From CAZWBR01 sp964404205 (GTDB lineage: Bacteria > Bacteroidota > Bacteroidia > Bacteroidales > Prolixibacteraceae): DNA of 17,986 nucleotides. Numbering within the stretch: the stretch's first letter is position 1; the number at the start of each line of letters is the position of its first letter. The stretch is from NCBI GenBank assembly GCA_964404205.1, contig CAYOJD010000069.1:1-17986 (forward strand), given 5' to 3'. The position numbers and the translations under genes are program-made. Shown piece by piece: positions 1-8,316 of this stretch. A model generated the notes under the pieces. The model ran no database searches and was not told where the DNA came from. It worked only from the letters and a program-made list of their open reading frames with translations.

Positions 1-1462
1 GGAAATAACGCATATTTGATTTGACAACGGGACTCATTCCTCTTGAAGTCAAATAATCGTTACAAATCTGCTCGTATTTTCCAAAACGAAGCAAGTCGGG
101 ACGGCGTTTATACTCGAAAACCAATTCAAAGCCGCGTTCGTCGAGGATTTTACTGGCCATCTCCTCTTTGGTTGCGGGAGCCGGGAAAGCCGGATCCTGA
201 CCGTAAGCCGGAGCTCCGGCACGTGTTCTGATTTGGTTCAGATAAGGAAGTGCCGCAGTTGGCCCACTCAGTTCGTTTTCGATTTCAGCTTTGTAAAGAA
301 TGATATCTTCGATACGGAAAATCGCAATGGTTCTGCCATCGTAATATGAGTCCGAAATCATTTCGTACGAATATTTCATCGTGGAAACGTTCTTCAGCAG
401 TTTGATGGTGTCGCTCGGTGGAACGGTTTGTCCGGGAGCCGGCATCATATAATAAAAACCATTGGTAGTCGATTCGTCGCGAGGGTCATTCCCTTCGTAA
501 TTGAAATAGAAGAACTGCTTTCTTGGGTCGCGGTCGCTGTATTTTCTCCAAAACTCGAGAGAAACAGCATAATATTGCCAACGGTTTGGCACATCGGGAT
601 GATCTGAAGGGCCAAAATGGTTGGTAATTTCACCGCCGTTCATCGAAGCTTCGTGCAGGATGCAGAAGATCATCCCTTTGTCGAATTTGTTGCTTTCCGA
701 CCATACATTTTTGAAGTCGGGGTTGAGACGATAAACGCCACTGTTCACCATTCCCAACAATTGGTCAACATAAATTTTGGCTGTCGAATAGTCGTGGGCA
801 CGAAGATAAACATTGCTGATAAGGGCGAGTGCAGCACCTTTGGTCGCACGTGCCAAACCATCTTCAGCACTCCATGATTCGGGCAGATTGTCAATTGCAT
901 ATTTACAATCTTCAATAATGACTTTGTCAACTTCAGCTACCGGCGATAATTCCATATCCAGGGTTGCACTGGGGGCCATCACTTCTGTAATTAGCGGCAC
1001 CGGGCCCCATGCATCAGTGAGGTCACGATAAGCCAAGGCTCGCAGGAAACGTGCCTGACCGGCTATCTGTTTGCGCTTCGTATCATCCATATTTACACCA
1101 TCGACTTTCGAAAGCAACAGGTTCGCATTGCTAATCACCTCGTACATATAACGCCAGTTATATTGAAAATAACGGTTATTGGCATCGTAGGTAAAATTGC
1201 TGAGCTTTGTCGGGTCGCCGGCAGCGGTCGAAAAACCCATATCGGTGGTATAATCGGTAGTCATTACCAGATATCCGTTATAGTACATCCAACCATCGCC
1301 GGGAAACGGTGCAAGGTCGGCGTAGACTCCTACGAGGGCAGCATTGATATCACTCTCAGTAGAATAAGCATTACCGGTTGTCAAATCGCTGTAGAACTGA
1401 GGTTCGAGTTTTGTACAACTTACGGTAAGGGCTAGTGCGAATAGCAAAATTATATATCTCAT
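1..1462 (-). CDS. SusD/RagB-family nutrient-binding outer-membrane lipoprotein (3' end cut by window edge)
   Basis: Surface lipoprotein that caps a SusC-type channel and helps capture a glycan, peptide or similar ligand. Reading leftward from the ATG at 1462-1460, the frame stays open for about 487 codons to the window edge, with no stop seen. The N-terminus is a lipoprotein signal: a hydrophobic run ending in T-V-S-C, with the lipidated cysteine at residue 16. SusD features follow: an early LEPQFYS / NAYSTESDINAALVGVYA segment, a helix with AGQARFLRALAYRDLTDAWG near residue 135, and near the right-hand end of the protein ERGFELVFEYKRRPDLLRFGKY, typical of the C-terminal part of the family. 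Full-length relatives are usually about 500-600 residues, so only a modest part should be missing. The gene starts 29 bases after the susC stop, in the same operon. AGAGGA lies just before the ATG. Family assignment is firm; the substrate is unknown. Confidence 0.93.
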   Translation of the reverse strand, partial: MRYIILLFALALTVSCTKLEPQFYSDLTTGNAYSTESDINAALVGVYADLAPFPGDGWMYYNGYLVMTTDYTTDMGFSTAAGDPTKLSNFTYDANNRYFQYNWRYMYEVISNANLLLSKVDGVNMDDTKRKQIAGQARFLRALAYRDLTDAWGPVPLITEVMAPSATLDMELSPVAEVDKVIIEDCKYAIDNLPESWSAEDGLARATKGAALALISNVYLRAHDYSTAKIYVDQLLGMVNSGVYRLNPDFKNVWSESNKFDKGMIFCILHEASMNGGEITNHFGPSDHPDVPNRWQYYAVSLEFWRKYSDRDPRKQFFYFNYEGNDPRDESTTNGFYYMMPAPGQTVPPSDTIKLLKNVSTMKYSYEMISDSYYDGRTIAIFRIEDIILYKAEIENELSGPTAALPYLNQIRTRAGAPAYGQDPAFPAPATKEEMASKILDERGFELVFEYKRRPDLLRFGKYEQICNDYLTSRGMSPVVKSNMRYF

Positions 1463-1491
1463 ATATCCTCTTTTTTTAAAGTTGAAAATGA

Positions 1492-4400
1492 TTAAAATGT
1501 GATATTAAGGCCCAATGTAAATGCCCTCATACTTGGATAAGCATTAAAATCGAGACCGGCACCGGCATTTGCTGTCTGACCTGAACCACCTGATTCGTAA
1601 GCTTTGGTATCAACTTCCGGATCCCAACCCGAATATTTGGTCAGCGTCAACAGGTTTTCGGCAATAACATACACTCTGCATGTCTGGAACACCTTGTTTT
1701 TATAAGGAATGGTATATCCAAACGTGACATTCTTGACACGCAGGAAAGAGGCATCCTCGATAAAATGGCTGTTGATATAACCTCCATATTTTGAGTAGTA
1801 AAATCCGTTTCGCGGAATATCGGTATCGGTGTTCGATGTTGTCCAACGGTTCAGTGCATCAGTCGAATGTGCCCATTCAAGGTTCATTCGGGTCATGTTA
1901 AGCAACTCGTTACCCAGCGAACCGTGAATAAAGATCGAGAGATCGAAGTTTTTGTATTTGAAGGTATTGGTCAAACCAAAAATCAGGTCGGGCGATGCAT
2001 TCCCAATAATCTGGCGGTCGTCTGACGTAATTTTACCATCTGGAGTTCCCTGCGGGCCTGAGATATCTCTAAACTTCGGATCACCCGGTTTGGCATTGGG
2101 TTGTGGGGCATAGCTTTCGCCCTGCTGCAAAACACCTTCGTAAACATATCCGTAAAGCGAACCCAGTGGCTCACCAACGCGGATGATGGCAAACTGCTCT
2201 TCAGAAACATTTCCCATCGGTTTTGAAGAGGTGAGTCGAATATCGCCACCGCCGCCCAAATCCAGTACTTTGTTGCGGTTGGCAGCCAAATTCACCTGAG
2301 TTGTCCATTTGAATTCCCTGTCAATGTTATTCGAGGTAAGTTCAAACTCAATCCCTTTATTTTCGATTGAACCAATATTGCTTTGACCAGAGAAGAATCC
2401 GGAATAGGAAGGAAGATTCTTGATAATCAACAAGTCGGATGTCTTCTTGTAGTAAGCGTCAATCGTAACGTTCAATTTGTTATCGAGGAAACCCATATCA
2501 AAACCGGTATTGTACTGCGAAGTCGTCTCCCATTTCAGCGCCTGGTTTTCAGGTGTATTGGGGTTCAAATGTGTACCGGCATCGTTGGTGTTACCATCGA
2601 AGGTAAGATGGGTGCTCGATACCAACGCAAAACGGGCATAGTTACCAATCTGGTCATTACCGGTTTTTCCATAACCCAGGCGGAATTTAAGATTAGAGAA
2701 GAGACCTAAATCTTTAATAAACGGTTCTTCGTACAGGCGCCATGCAAATGAGCCTGACGGGAAAGTACCCCAACGTTTGTCGGAACCAAATCGCGACGAA
2801 CCATCCTGACGCATGGTAACGGTAAGCAAGTATTTATCAAGATAAGAGTAATTTACCCTTCCAAAGTATGAAATAAGAATATTTTCTCCTCTGTAGGATG
2901 ATTTTCCGGTAAGCGTTGAAGCCGCGCCAAGATTGTTGTATGAGTACAGGTCGGTTGAAAAACCTTTTACCGAAATCCTGCGGTAATCGGTTACATTCTT
3001 CTCATACGAATATCCGGCCATGAGTTGCATCGAATGTTTTTCCCCAATCTTCTTGCTATAATTGACGTAGGTATCAATCAAATGGTGGTTCAATGTGTAG
3101 TCGTATGTGCTGGCAACACCGTTGTCTATTCCACCCTGATAGGTTGAACGGGGCAAATAAGTTCCCTGAAAATTATGAAAAACTTCAGCGCCGCCATTGG
3201 CACGGATAACCAAATCCTTAATCGGCTGAACTTCGAAGTAGACCTTCCCGTTGAAATTATCTTTAATCAAATCGTTGGTACGTTCGAGCAAGTTAGCCAA
3301 CGGGTTATCGCCCCTGCCACCCGGAGGGCGGCCGTAACTTCCATCCTGATTATATGGAACAACTGTTGGGTCGTAGGTAAGAATGCTCAACAGAACATTA
3401 TCATTCAATATATTACCTGCATAGAGCTGATAGTTTGAGTTGACTCGTTGTGCAACAATCGATGCCCCAGCTTTAATGTAATCGTTCACACGCTGATCGA
3501 CATTGATTCGTCCTGAAAGGCGCGAAAAACTGGTATTTCTTAAAACCCCTTTTTGATCATAATAACCCAGACTGGTAAGTACCTGAGTTTTATCGGAACC
3601 GCCTTTAAACTGAATATTATGATCCTGTACCAAGCCTAACTGGGTCGTTTCGTTGATCCAGTTGGTATTGACAGTCGATTGCAATTGCGATTGGGTATAA
3701 ACTGCATACTCCTGATTTTCCTGTCCATCGATTTCTTTATAAAGAGCATTGGCCAGCAACATGTGTTCTTTACCATTCAACATATTGAACGGGTTGATAA
3801 CACTTTGTGTACCTACGTAGCCGTTATAAGAAATTTTATTTTCGCCCGATTTACCTCTTTTGGTTGTTATCAAAATAACACCGTTGGCACCACGCGCACC
3901 GTAAATTGCAGTTGCTGAGGCATCTTTTAGAATCTCCATCGATTCGATGTCGTTCGGATTAATATCGGTGCCATTAGTCGTTGGAAATCCGTCGACAACA
4001 TAGAGCGGTTCGTTGGAGCTGCTGATAGAGTTCGACCCACGCACACGGACCGAAATACTACCACCGGGGGCCTTGGAGTTCTGTGTTACCTGAACCCCGG
4101 CCGTACGTCCTTGCAGGGCCTGAGCAGCATTGCTCACTGTACCTCCAAGGTTAAGGTCGTTGCTGGTAACCTTCGCTACTGCTCCGGTAAGGTCGCTCTT
4201 TTTAACCGTACCATAACCAACAGCCACCACCTCTTCGAGGCCGATAGACTCTTCCTGCATCACAATATTCAATGTAGTTTGCTTTCCAACAACCACTTCC
4301 TGCATTTTCATTCCAACAAACGAAAATTGCAGAACAGCTTTATCGGGCAATTCGCTCACCGAAAAATTGCCATCCATGTCGGTTACAACCCCCACATTTG

Positions 4401-4872
4401 TTCCTTTGATTACGACTGACACTCCCGGCAAAGAGGCCCCTGCGGCATCGGTAACTTTCCCTGAGAGCCGTTTTTGCTGCTGGCCTCCGGAAAGTTCGCT
4501 GCTCATCTTGCTGTCGATAATCATTATTAATTTATCCTTGATAGTGTAGGCTAAGCCCTGCTCGTCCAATACATTATCCAGAATGTCAAAGATCGACGCA
4601 TTTTTGAAATTCCCGCTAACCTCTTTGGTGTTGCGGATTAACTCATTTTTGTAGAAGATTGAGAAATCTGACTTTTCTTCAATCAGGCTAAACACCTTGT
4701 CCAATCGTTCATTCTCAAATCGTATGTCAAACCGACTTTTTTGAGCATAAGAATTGGCAGAAACCTGGAAAAGCGCTACAAAAAACAATAACATTGTTAA
4801 TTTCATAATGATTAGAATTTTGCGAAAGGCATAGCTTTGCCAAAGCCTTTGTTTCCATTCGTTTTTTTCCAT
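1492..4872 (-). CDS. SusC/RagA-type TonB-dependent outer-membrane receptor with STN signalling domain
   Basis: TonB-dependent channel that imports the ligand captured by SusD and reports its presence to the anti-sigma factor. It has 1126 residues. A signal peptide lies within residues 23-44 (MKLTMLLFFVALFQVSANSY); the 22-residue extension before it is common in STN-bearing family members, and M23 (4806) is the alternative start. An STN domain occupies about 47-118, a carboxypeptidase-like regulatory domain about 135-207 (LSGKVTDAAGASLPGVSVVIKG), then LEEVVAVGYGT and the plug (about 222-335, with YVVDGFP and ATAIYGARGANGVILITTKRGK), and a C-terminal barrel ending in an aromatic residue (LGLNITF). 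Length and order match transducing SusC proteins. The STN domain together with fecR and an ECF sigma gene just upstream indicates induction by trans-envelope signalling. An 81-base gap with a hairpin separates it from fecR. No frameshift was seen. Confidence 0.96.
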   Translation of the reverse strand: MEKNEWKQRLWQSYAFRKILIIMKLTMLLFFVALFQVSANSYAQKSRFDIRFENERLDKVFSLIEEKSDFSIFYKNELIRNTKEVSGNFKNASIFDILDNVLDEQGLAYTIKDKLIMIIDSKMSSELSGGQQQKRLSGKVTDAAGASLPGVSVVIKGTNVGVVTDMDGNFSVSELPDKAVLQFSFVGMKMQEVVVGKQTTLNIVMQEESIGLEEVVAVGYGTVKKSDLTGAVAKVTSNDLNLGGTVSNAAQALQGRTAGVQVTQNSKAPGGSISVRVRGSNSISSSNEPLYVVDGFPTTNGTDINPNDIESMEILKDASATAIYGARGANGVILITTKRGKSGENKISYNGYVGTQSVINPFNMLNGKEHMLLANALYKEIDGQENQEYAVYTQSQLQSTVNTNWINETTQLGLVQDHNIQFKGGSDKTQVLTSLGYYDQKGVLRNTSFSRLSGRINVDQRVNDYIKAGASIVAQRVNSNYQLYAGNILNDNVLLSILTYDPTVVPYNQDGSYGRPPGGRGDNPLANLLERTNDLIKDNFNGKVYFEVQPIKDLVIRANGGAEVFHNFQGTYLPRSTYQGGIDNGVASTYDYTLNHHLIDTYVNYSKKIGEKHSMQLMAGYSYEKNVTDYRRISVKGFSTDLYSYNNLGAASTLTGKSSYRGENILISYFGRVNYSYLDKYLLTVTMRQDGSSRFGSDKRWGTFPSGSFAWRLYEEPFIKDLGLFSNLKFRLGYGKTGNDQIGNYARFALVSSTHLTFDGNTNDAGTHLNPNTPENQALKWETTSQYNTGFDMGFLDNKLNVTIDAYYKKTSDLLIIKNLPSYSGFFSGQSNIGSIENKGIEFELTSNNIDREFKWTTQVNLAANRNKVLDLGGGGDIRLTSSKPMGNVSEEQFAIIRVGEPLGSLYGYVYEGVLQQGESYAPQPNAKPGDPKFRDISGPQGTPDGKITSDDRQIIGNASPDLIFGLTNTFKYKNFDLSIFIHGSLGNELLNMTRMNLEWAHSTDALNRWTTSNTDTDIPRNGFYYSKYGGYINSHFIEDASFLRVKNVTFGYTIPYKNKVFQTCRVYVIAENLLTLTKYSGWDPEVDTKAYESGGSGQTANAGAGLDFNAYPSMRAFTLGLNITF

Positions 4873-4914
4873 AATTTTACTCCGATTTAAAGTTTATTTT
4901 AACTCACATTTTCC

Positions 4915-4946
4915 GGCGTCAGACGAGTTGCCGCTTGTCTGGCGCC
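4915..4946 (-). repeat. Imperfect hairpin between fecR and susC
   Basis: GGCGTCAGACGAG (4915-4927) and CTTGTCTGGCGCC (4934-4946) form a 13-bp dyad with two mismatches and a 6-base loop. It lies wholly in the gap between the fecR stop and the susC start. In the minus-strand transcript no T-run follows it, so a simple terminator in the operon direction is unlikely. It may set relative expression or mRNA stability of fecR against susC; that role is inferred. Confidence 0.6.
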
Positions 4947-4953
4947 TTTACTT

Positions 4954-5964
4954 TTATTCTGATATCGTTATTTTAATTTTTCTTAAATTCGACTTTTCAT
5001 ACTCTATTGGGGTGTAAATCTTTATCGCATCCAATACTTGCCAGATAGTTTCTTCGTTTTTGAATGTTCCTGTAAAATTGACATCGCGCCCCTTGGGATT
5101 CTCGAGGGTAATATCTACATCGTACCAATTCTCCAGACGAAGCACCAGTTCCGAAAGCGGAACATTGAGGAAATTAAACTTATTCTCAACCCATCCCGAA
5201 GCCTGCGACCCACTTACTTCTTTATAAGCCATCTCACTGCCTTTTACGACCAATGTCTGGCCCGGACTCAAGATTTGCGATTGCTGCTGTGCTGTCACAT
5301 TAACTTTACCCTCAAGCAGCGTCACCTCATCCCGGCCAAATTCTTCGTACGCCATCACATTAAATGTTGTACCCAGAACTTTTACATCGCATTGCCGGGT
5401 TTTAATTGTAAACGGGGCGCCGGCATTATGTGCAACTTTGAAAAATGCTTCACCGGTTAGCTCAACCGGGCGATGCCTGGATGTAAACCCCCGTACAACC
5501 AGTTTCGATTTGGCATTCAGCCAAACCTCAGTACCATCGGGCAATGTAACGTGCGACTTCTCTCCCCGGGGCGTTTCAATCACCATATTGTTCATGGTCG
5601 ACGAGTCCGATGTGAGAACGCTAACCACGCTGCCAATCAATACCCCAACGGCCAGGAGGGCAGCCACAGCGCCCACCTGAAGCCATTGACGGCGATTGAT
5701 ATGAAATATTGATTTGGATACAGAGATACGCTGGTTCAGCTTCGCCCAGTTCTTTTCTGACAATTCGTCGCGCTCGGGCTGAAGATTCCAACTTGCCTTT
5801 TTTTGATTAAAGTTGATTAAGTTTTCTCTATTTTGGAGCAACTCTGTCAGGAGTGTGTATTCACCTCCAACCAGTTTACCCCTAAAATAGCGGTCGACCA
5901 AATCATCAAATTGTGGATTTTTCATTTGCTGAAGACAATATTTACTACAAAAACGGTTCAGCAT
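4954..5964 (-). CDS. FecR-family anti-sigma factor (inner-membrane signal relay)
   Basis: Single-pass inner-membrane protein that holds the ECF sigma factor and releases or activates it when the receptor STN domain signals ligand. It has 336 residues. The N-terminal cytoplasmic part (about 14-92) contains FDDLVDRYFRGKL. One TM helix spans about 94-117 (WLQVGAVAALLAVGVLIGSV). A periplasmic FecR domain follows at about 126-224 (TPRGEKSHVTLPDGTEVWLN, GEAFFKVAHN, VKVLGTTFNVMAY, VTLLEGKVNVT), then a DUF4974-like C-terminal domain at about 262-334 (FLNVPLSELVLRLENWYDV, FTGTFKNEETIWQVLDAI). The ATG at 5964 is given, but M14 (5925, MKNPQFDDLVDRYF) matches the usual family N-terminus and is equally likely. 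The gene sits between the ECF sigma gene and susC, all on the minus strand. It belongs to the large Bacteroidota expansion tied to SusC/D loci. Confidence 0.95.
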   Translation of the reverse strand: MLNRFCSKYCLQQMKNPQFDDLVDRYFRGKLVGGEYTLLTELLQNRENLINFNQKKASWNLQPERDELSEKNWAKLNQRISVSKSIFHINRRQWLQVGAVAALLAVGVLIGSVVSVLTSDSSTMNNMVIETPRGEKSHVTLPDGTEVWLNAKSKLVVRGFTSRHRPVELTGEAFFKVAHNAGAPFTIKTRQCDVKVLGTTFNVMAYEEFGRDEVTLLEGKVNVTAQQQSQILSPGQTLVVKGSEMAYKEVSGSQASGWVENKFNFLNVPLSELVLRLENWYDVDITLENPKGRDVNFTGTFKNEETIWQVLDAIKIYTPIEYEKSNLRKIKITISE

Positions 5965-6018
5965 ATCTTTTACCCATCATCGATTGTTAAATTTTTATAA
6001 AAAAGATGAAAAATATTT

Positions 6019-6049
6019 TCAGATTCGATATTCGTATCTGATTATCAGA
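6019..6049 (-). repeat. Overlapping dyads (three TCAGA/TCTGA half-sites) in the fecR leader
   Basis: In the 178-base gap between the sigma gene and fecR, TCAGATTCG (6019-6027) pairs with CGTATCTGA (6033-6041) with one mismatch. The right arm also forms a second, perfect dyad, TCTGAT-T-ATCAGA (6037-6049). The two hairpins are mutually exclusive in RNA. As DNA they could be operator half-sites. The structure is seen directly; a regulatory role is inferred. Confidence 0.4.
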
Positions 6050-6142
6050 AACTTGCTTGCAATAAATTATCAGTCTCCCGGAATAAAAAAACCCGACTGT
6101 CTGGTGTTGGTTTGAAGCGAATGAAGAATGCAGTTGAAGAAG

Positions 6143-6829
6143 TTAGTTTCTGTAAAAATGCTGTAGTACCGTTATTACCAAAACCATTGGCAGTTCCAAC
6201 GGGAGGCTGTGTTTGAAGGCCTGAAGCGCACGATGGATATGGCGCTCAACATTTTTAACGTTGATGTGCAACCGTTCGGCAATTTCACGGTTCTTGAGCC
6301 CGTCGACACGACTAAGCAGAAAAACCTCACGGCACCTTTCGGGCAAATTATGGATCACTTTATCGATGCGGATTTTGAGCTCCTCTTCCAGCAGAAGATA
6401 AGGTTCGTCGCCAACAAAATCAATACGGAAAAGTTCTTCAAGACCCGAATCGGATTGCATTTTCTGCATCGAACGCTGAACTACACGCAGGTGGTGGATA
6501 TGGTCTATGCAACTGTTGCGTACCATCTTAAAAATCAGTGCCTCAATATTGATACATTCTATAGCGTCACGCCGCTCCCATATTTTGACAAAAACCTCCT
6601 GAACAATATCTTTCGAAACATTGGGATCTTTCACCACTTTTCGGGCAAAATCATTTAATCGCGGAAAATAAATAAAGAAGAGATGCTCGAAAGCTTTTTT
6701 GTCGTTGGTTTTCACCCGATAAAAAAGTTCTTCGACATTGCGTTTGGTAACAACCTCTAAATAAGCCACTTCCCCCATCCCTGTAATCGTAATAGCAAAT
6801 TTTTTCAGTGGGCTAAAAAATAATCCCAT
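6143..6829 (-). CDS. ECF (sigma-70 family) RNA polymerase sigma factor, Bacteroidota expansion type
   Basis: Extracytoplasmic-function sigma factor expected to transcribe the downstream susC/susD genes once released by FecR. From the ATG at 6829 it has 228 residues. A later ATG at 6778 gives 211 residues and fits the family's usual N-terminus; the frame also extends upstream to a TTG at 6841. Sigma region 2 lies at about 42-117 (AFEHLFFIYFPRLNDFARKVV, VSKDIVQEVFVKIWERRD, ALIFKMVRNSCIDHI). Region 4 lies at about 152-206 (IHNLPERCREVFLLSRVDGL, NREIAERLHINVKNVERHIHRAL). No SigJ-like or other extra domain is present. A short hydrophobic tail (LPLELPMVLVITVLQHFYRN) ends the protein, as in some Bacteroidota ECF factors. 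The first gene of the sigma-fecR-susC-susD cluster. A housekeeping-type promoter candidate lies at 6897-6926. Confidence 0.94.
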   Translation of the reverse strand: MGLFFSPLKKFAITITGMGEVAYLEVVTKRNVEELFYRVKTNDKKAFEHLFFIYFPRLNDFARKVVKDPNVSKDIVQEVFVKIWERRDAIECINIEALIFKMVRNSCIDHIHHLRVVQRSMQKMQSDSGLEELFRIDFVGDEPYLLLEEELKIRIDKVIHNLPERCREVFLLSRVDGLKNREIAERLHINVKNVERHIHRALQAFKHSLPLELPMVLVITVLQHFYRN

Positions 6830-6896
6830 TTTGCTGCCCAATCGAAAGTCATTCGTGCGAATACCTAAAGCCCTTCGGGCAACTATCTGACAAGAG

Positions 6897-6926
6897 CAAA
6901 AATAGAAGAATTTATCAGGAATGAAA
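6897..6926 (-). promoter_or_regulatory. Candidate housekeeping promoter for the ECF sigma gene
   Basis: Read on the minus strand, TATTTTTG (6904 to 6897) matches the Bacteroidota -7 consensus TAnnTTTG exactly. TTTC (6926 to 6923), close to the -33 TTTG, lies 18 bases upstream. The predicted start near 6892 would give a leader of about 60 bases to the ATG at 6829. Within that leader GCCCGAAGGGC (6880 to 6870) forms a small 4-bp hairpin. Prediction from consensus only. Confidence 0.45.
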
Positions 6927-7034
6927 TATATTTTATCAGCAGCAGGGACGAATTCTCAAATTGATAAAATTGATTTAATATGGCTGAAGAAGATACGACT
7001 GGGTCTTGACTATCACACTCGTTATCAATAGCCT

Positions 7035-7847
7035 TTAATTTAAAAGAGCCGAACCTGAACTCCCGCCACGGTTGAAGCCACCCTGATTGTAGCTACCTCC
7101 CGAATTATTAAACTGGTCATCCTCCTCTTCGTCATCATTCGACTTACCTCCCATTTGCAGTGGTTTGGGCAACGTCTGGGTTTTGCGGAGCGGAAAACGG
7201 TAATAAACCCCAAATGAGAAATCGAAGGGAATATCGCCGGTAGTTTTTCCCATCCCCGGAATAATATAGGGTGACATCACCGGATCTTTGCTTTTGGAAA
7301 AGAGAATTTTTGCCCTAAGCGACCAGCCTATAAAAAAATTGTGTGCCAATTCGCCCTTCATGCCAAAAACAATCTCGGCCCAGTGGGCATTCATGTTGCG
7401 TTCGGGAATAGAGCCATAGTAATCGCCCCAGTAGTTGGGAATCACCACATCACTGGCCCAGTGTTTGAAACGGCTGTAACCATATCGCGCCCCCACAAAG
7501 AGAAGGTCGCCGTCGCTGAGCGATTCGAATTTGAGGATATTTAAATCGATACCGGCACGGCCATAGAAACCGTTGTTTTGATAGCGAAAATTATCTTTCT
7601 TGTCGTCAAACTGTTGTGTGCCAAACTCAACCGTTGGGAAAAAATTGCCTTTCCAGGGAATATCGGCTTGCACTTCCCAACCCGTCCGGCTGGCATGCTG
7701 AAAACCCGACATCAGAAAGCGTGACAAATCGATTCCCACCCTGGGGCCTTCGTAGCGCCACTCCGGTTTAGCCGGCTGAGCGAGTAGTTGCCCTGCGCTA
7801 ATTATCAGCGAGATGAAAATAAATAAGAATGTTCTGGCTTGTGGCAT
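7035..7847 (-). CDS. DUF6048-like predicted outer-membrane beta-barrel protein
   Basis: Function unknown. The ATG at 7847 gives 270 residues with a clean signal peptide (MPQARTFLFIFISLIISAGQ, cleavage near residue 24). The frame continues upstream only to a TTG at 7901, which would put 18 non-signal residues before it. The mature part alternates short strands rich in aromatics and glycine (WRYEGPRVGIDLSRFL, VGARYGYSRF, FFIGWSLRAKILFS, FDFSFGVYYRFPL), as expected of a small outer-membrane barrel. I recognise it as resembling the Bacteroidota DUF6048 family from its sequence and its pairing with a DUF6452-like lipoprotein gene; no database was searched. After the last strand comes an unusual tail (about residues 233-270): an acidic DDEEEDD cluster, then repeated Gly/Ser/Asn (GGSYNQGG, NRGGSSGS). 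The gene overlaps its upstream partner by 50 bases, which suggests translational coupling. Confidence 0.8.
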   Translation of the reverse strand: MPQARTFLFIFISLIISAGQLLAQPAKPEWRYEGPRVGIDLSRFLMSGFQHASRTGWEVQADIPWKGNFFPTVEFGTQQFDDKKDNFRYQNNGFYGRAGIDLNILKFESLSDGDLLFVGARYGYSRFKHWASDVVIPNYWGDYYGSIPERNMNAHWAEIVFGMKGELAHNFFIGWSLRAKILFSKSKDPVMSPYIIPGMGKTTGDIPFDFSFGVYYRFPLRKTQTLPKPLQMGGKSNDDEEEDDQFNNSGGSYNQGGFNRGGSSGSALLN

Positions 7848-8286
7848 GAGTTTCTGACGATTTGTTATTGACAACAGGGTCGGTAACGATGATAGAATCA
7901 ATCAGCGCAGAGAATCTTCCCCCGGTAATCTGGAACTCGGGCGCAAAACCGCAATCTTCCGAAACCAGTTTGATTTGCATCGAATGATTGAGGTAAAAAA
8001 TGGCAGCTTTCCCGTTGGCAAAAACCTGAAAACCGGTCGAATCATACGACATCGAAAGCGGCAATCCCAAATGTTTGACCTCGGCAGCAATCGTATCGTG
8101 AACCAACGTATCGCCAACCGCATTGCGGTCGATTCCCTTCACCATCAGCGAATCGATTTCTTCTCCGTTGCTTCCCAGAAAATTAACCATCATCAGCGAA
8201 TCAGTCGATTCGTAACACCGTTTTTCTTCTTTACAGGAAACCAACAAAAGAACAAAAGCCGTAAAAATGATACACTTTAGACGCAT
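7798..8286 (-). CDS. DUF6452-like small lipoprotein
   Basis: Function unknown. The ATG at 8286 gives 162 residues starting MRLKCIIFTAFVLLLVSC, a lipoprotein signal with lipobox L-V-S-C and Cys18 as the lipidated residue. An upstream in-frame TTG at 8319 lies inside a promoter-like TATCTTTG and would spoil the signal, so it is not used. The mature protein begins KEEKRCYESTDSLMMVNFLG and is otherwise a small, predicted beta-rich domain (GKAAIFYLNHSMQIKLVSEDCG) with Cys residues at mature positions that could pair. The layout resembles DUF6452 proteins, commonly encoded beside DUF6048 in this phylum. The last roughly 16 codons overlap the start of the DUF6048-like gene in another frame. Probably a two-gene envelope operon; the role is not known. 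Confidence 0.8.
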   Translation of the reverse strand: MRLKCIIFTAFVLLLVSCKEEKRCYESTDSLMMVNFLGSNGEEIDSLMVKGIDRNAVGDTLVHDTIAAEVKHLGLPLSMSYDSTGFQVFANGKAAIFYLNHSMQIKLVSEDCGFAPEFQITGGRFSALIDSIIVTDPVVNNKSSETHATSQNILIYFHLADN

Positions 8287-8316
8287 CGATAACCTTCGAT
8301 TAATTGTTCTGCCCGA

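Noticed and set aside
43..1435. Several short plus-strand frames across the first 1.4 kb
   Set aside because: The minus strand is continuously open from 1462 to the window edge with clear SusD signatures, so these are shadows of that gene.
4450..4475. GGTAACTTT inside susC as a third copy of the ECF -35 box
   Set aside because: No CGTC box follows at 16 bases, it is within coding sequence, and it is on the wrong strand for a nearby gene start.
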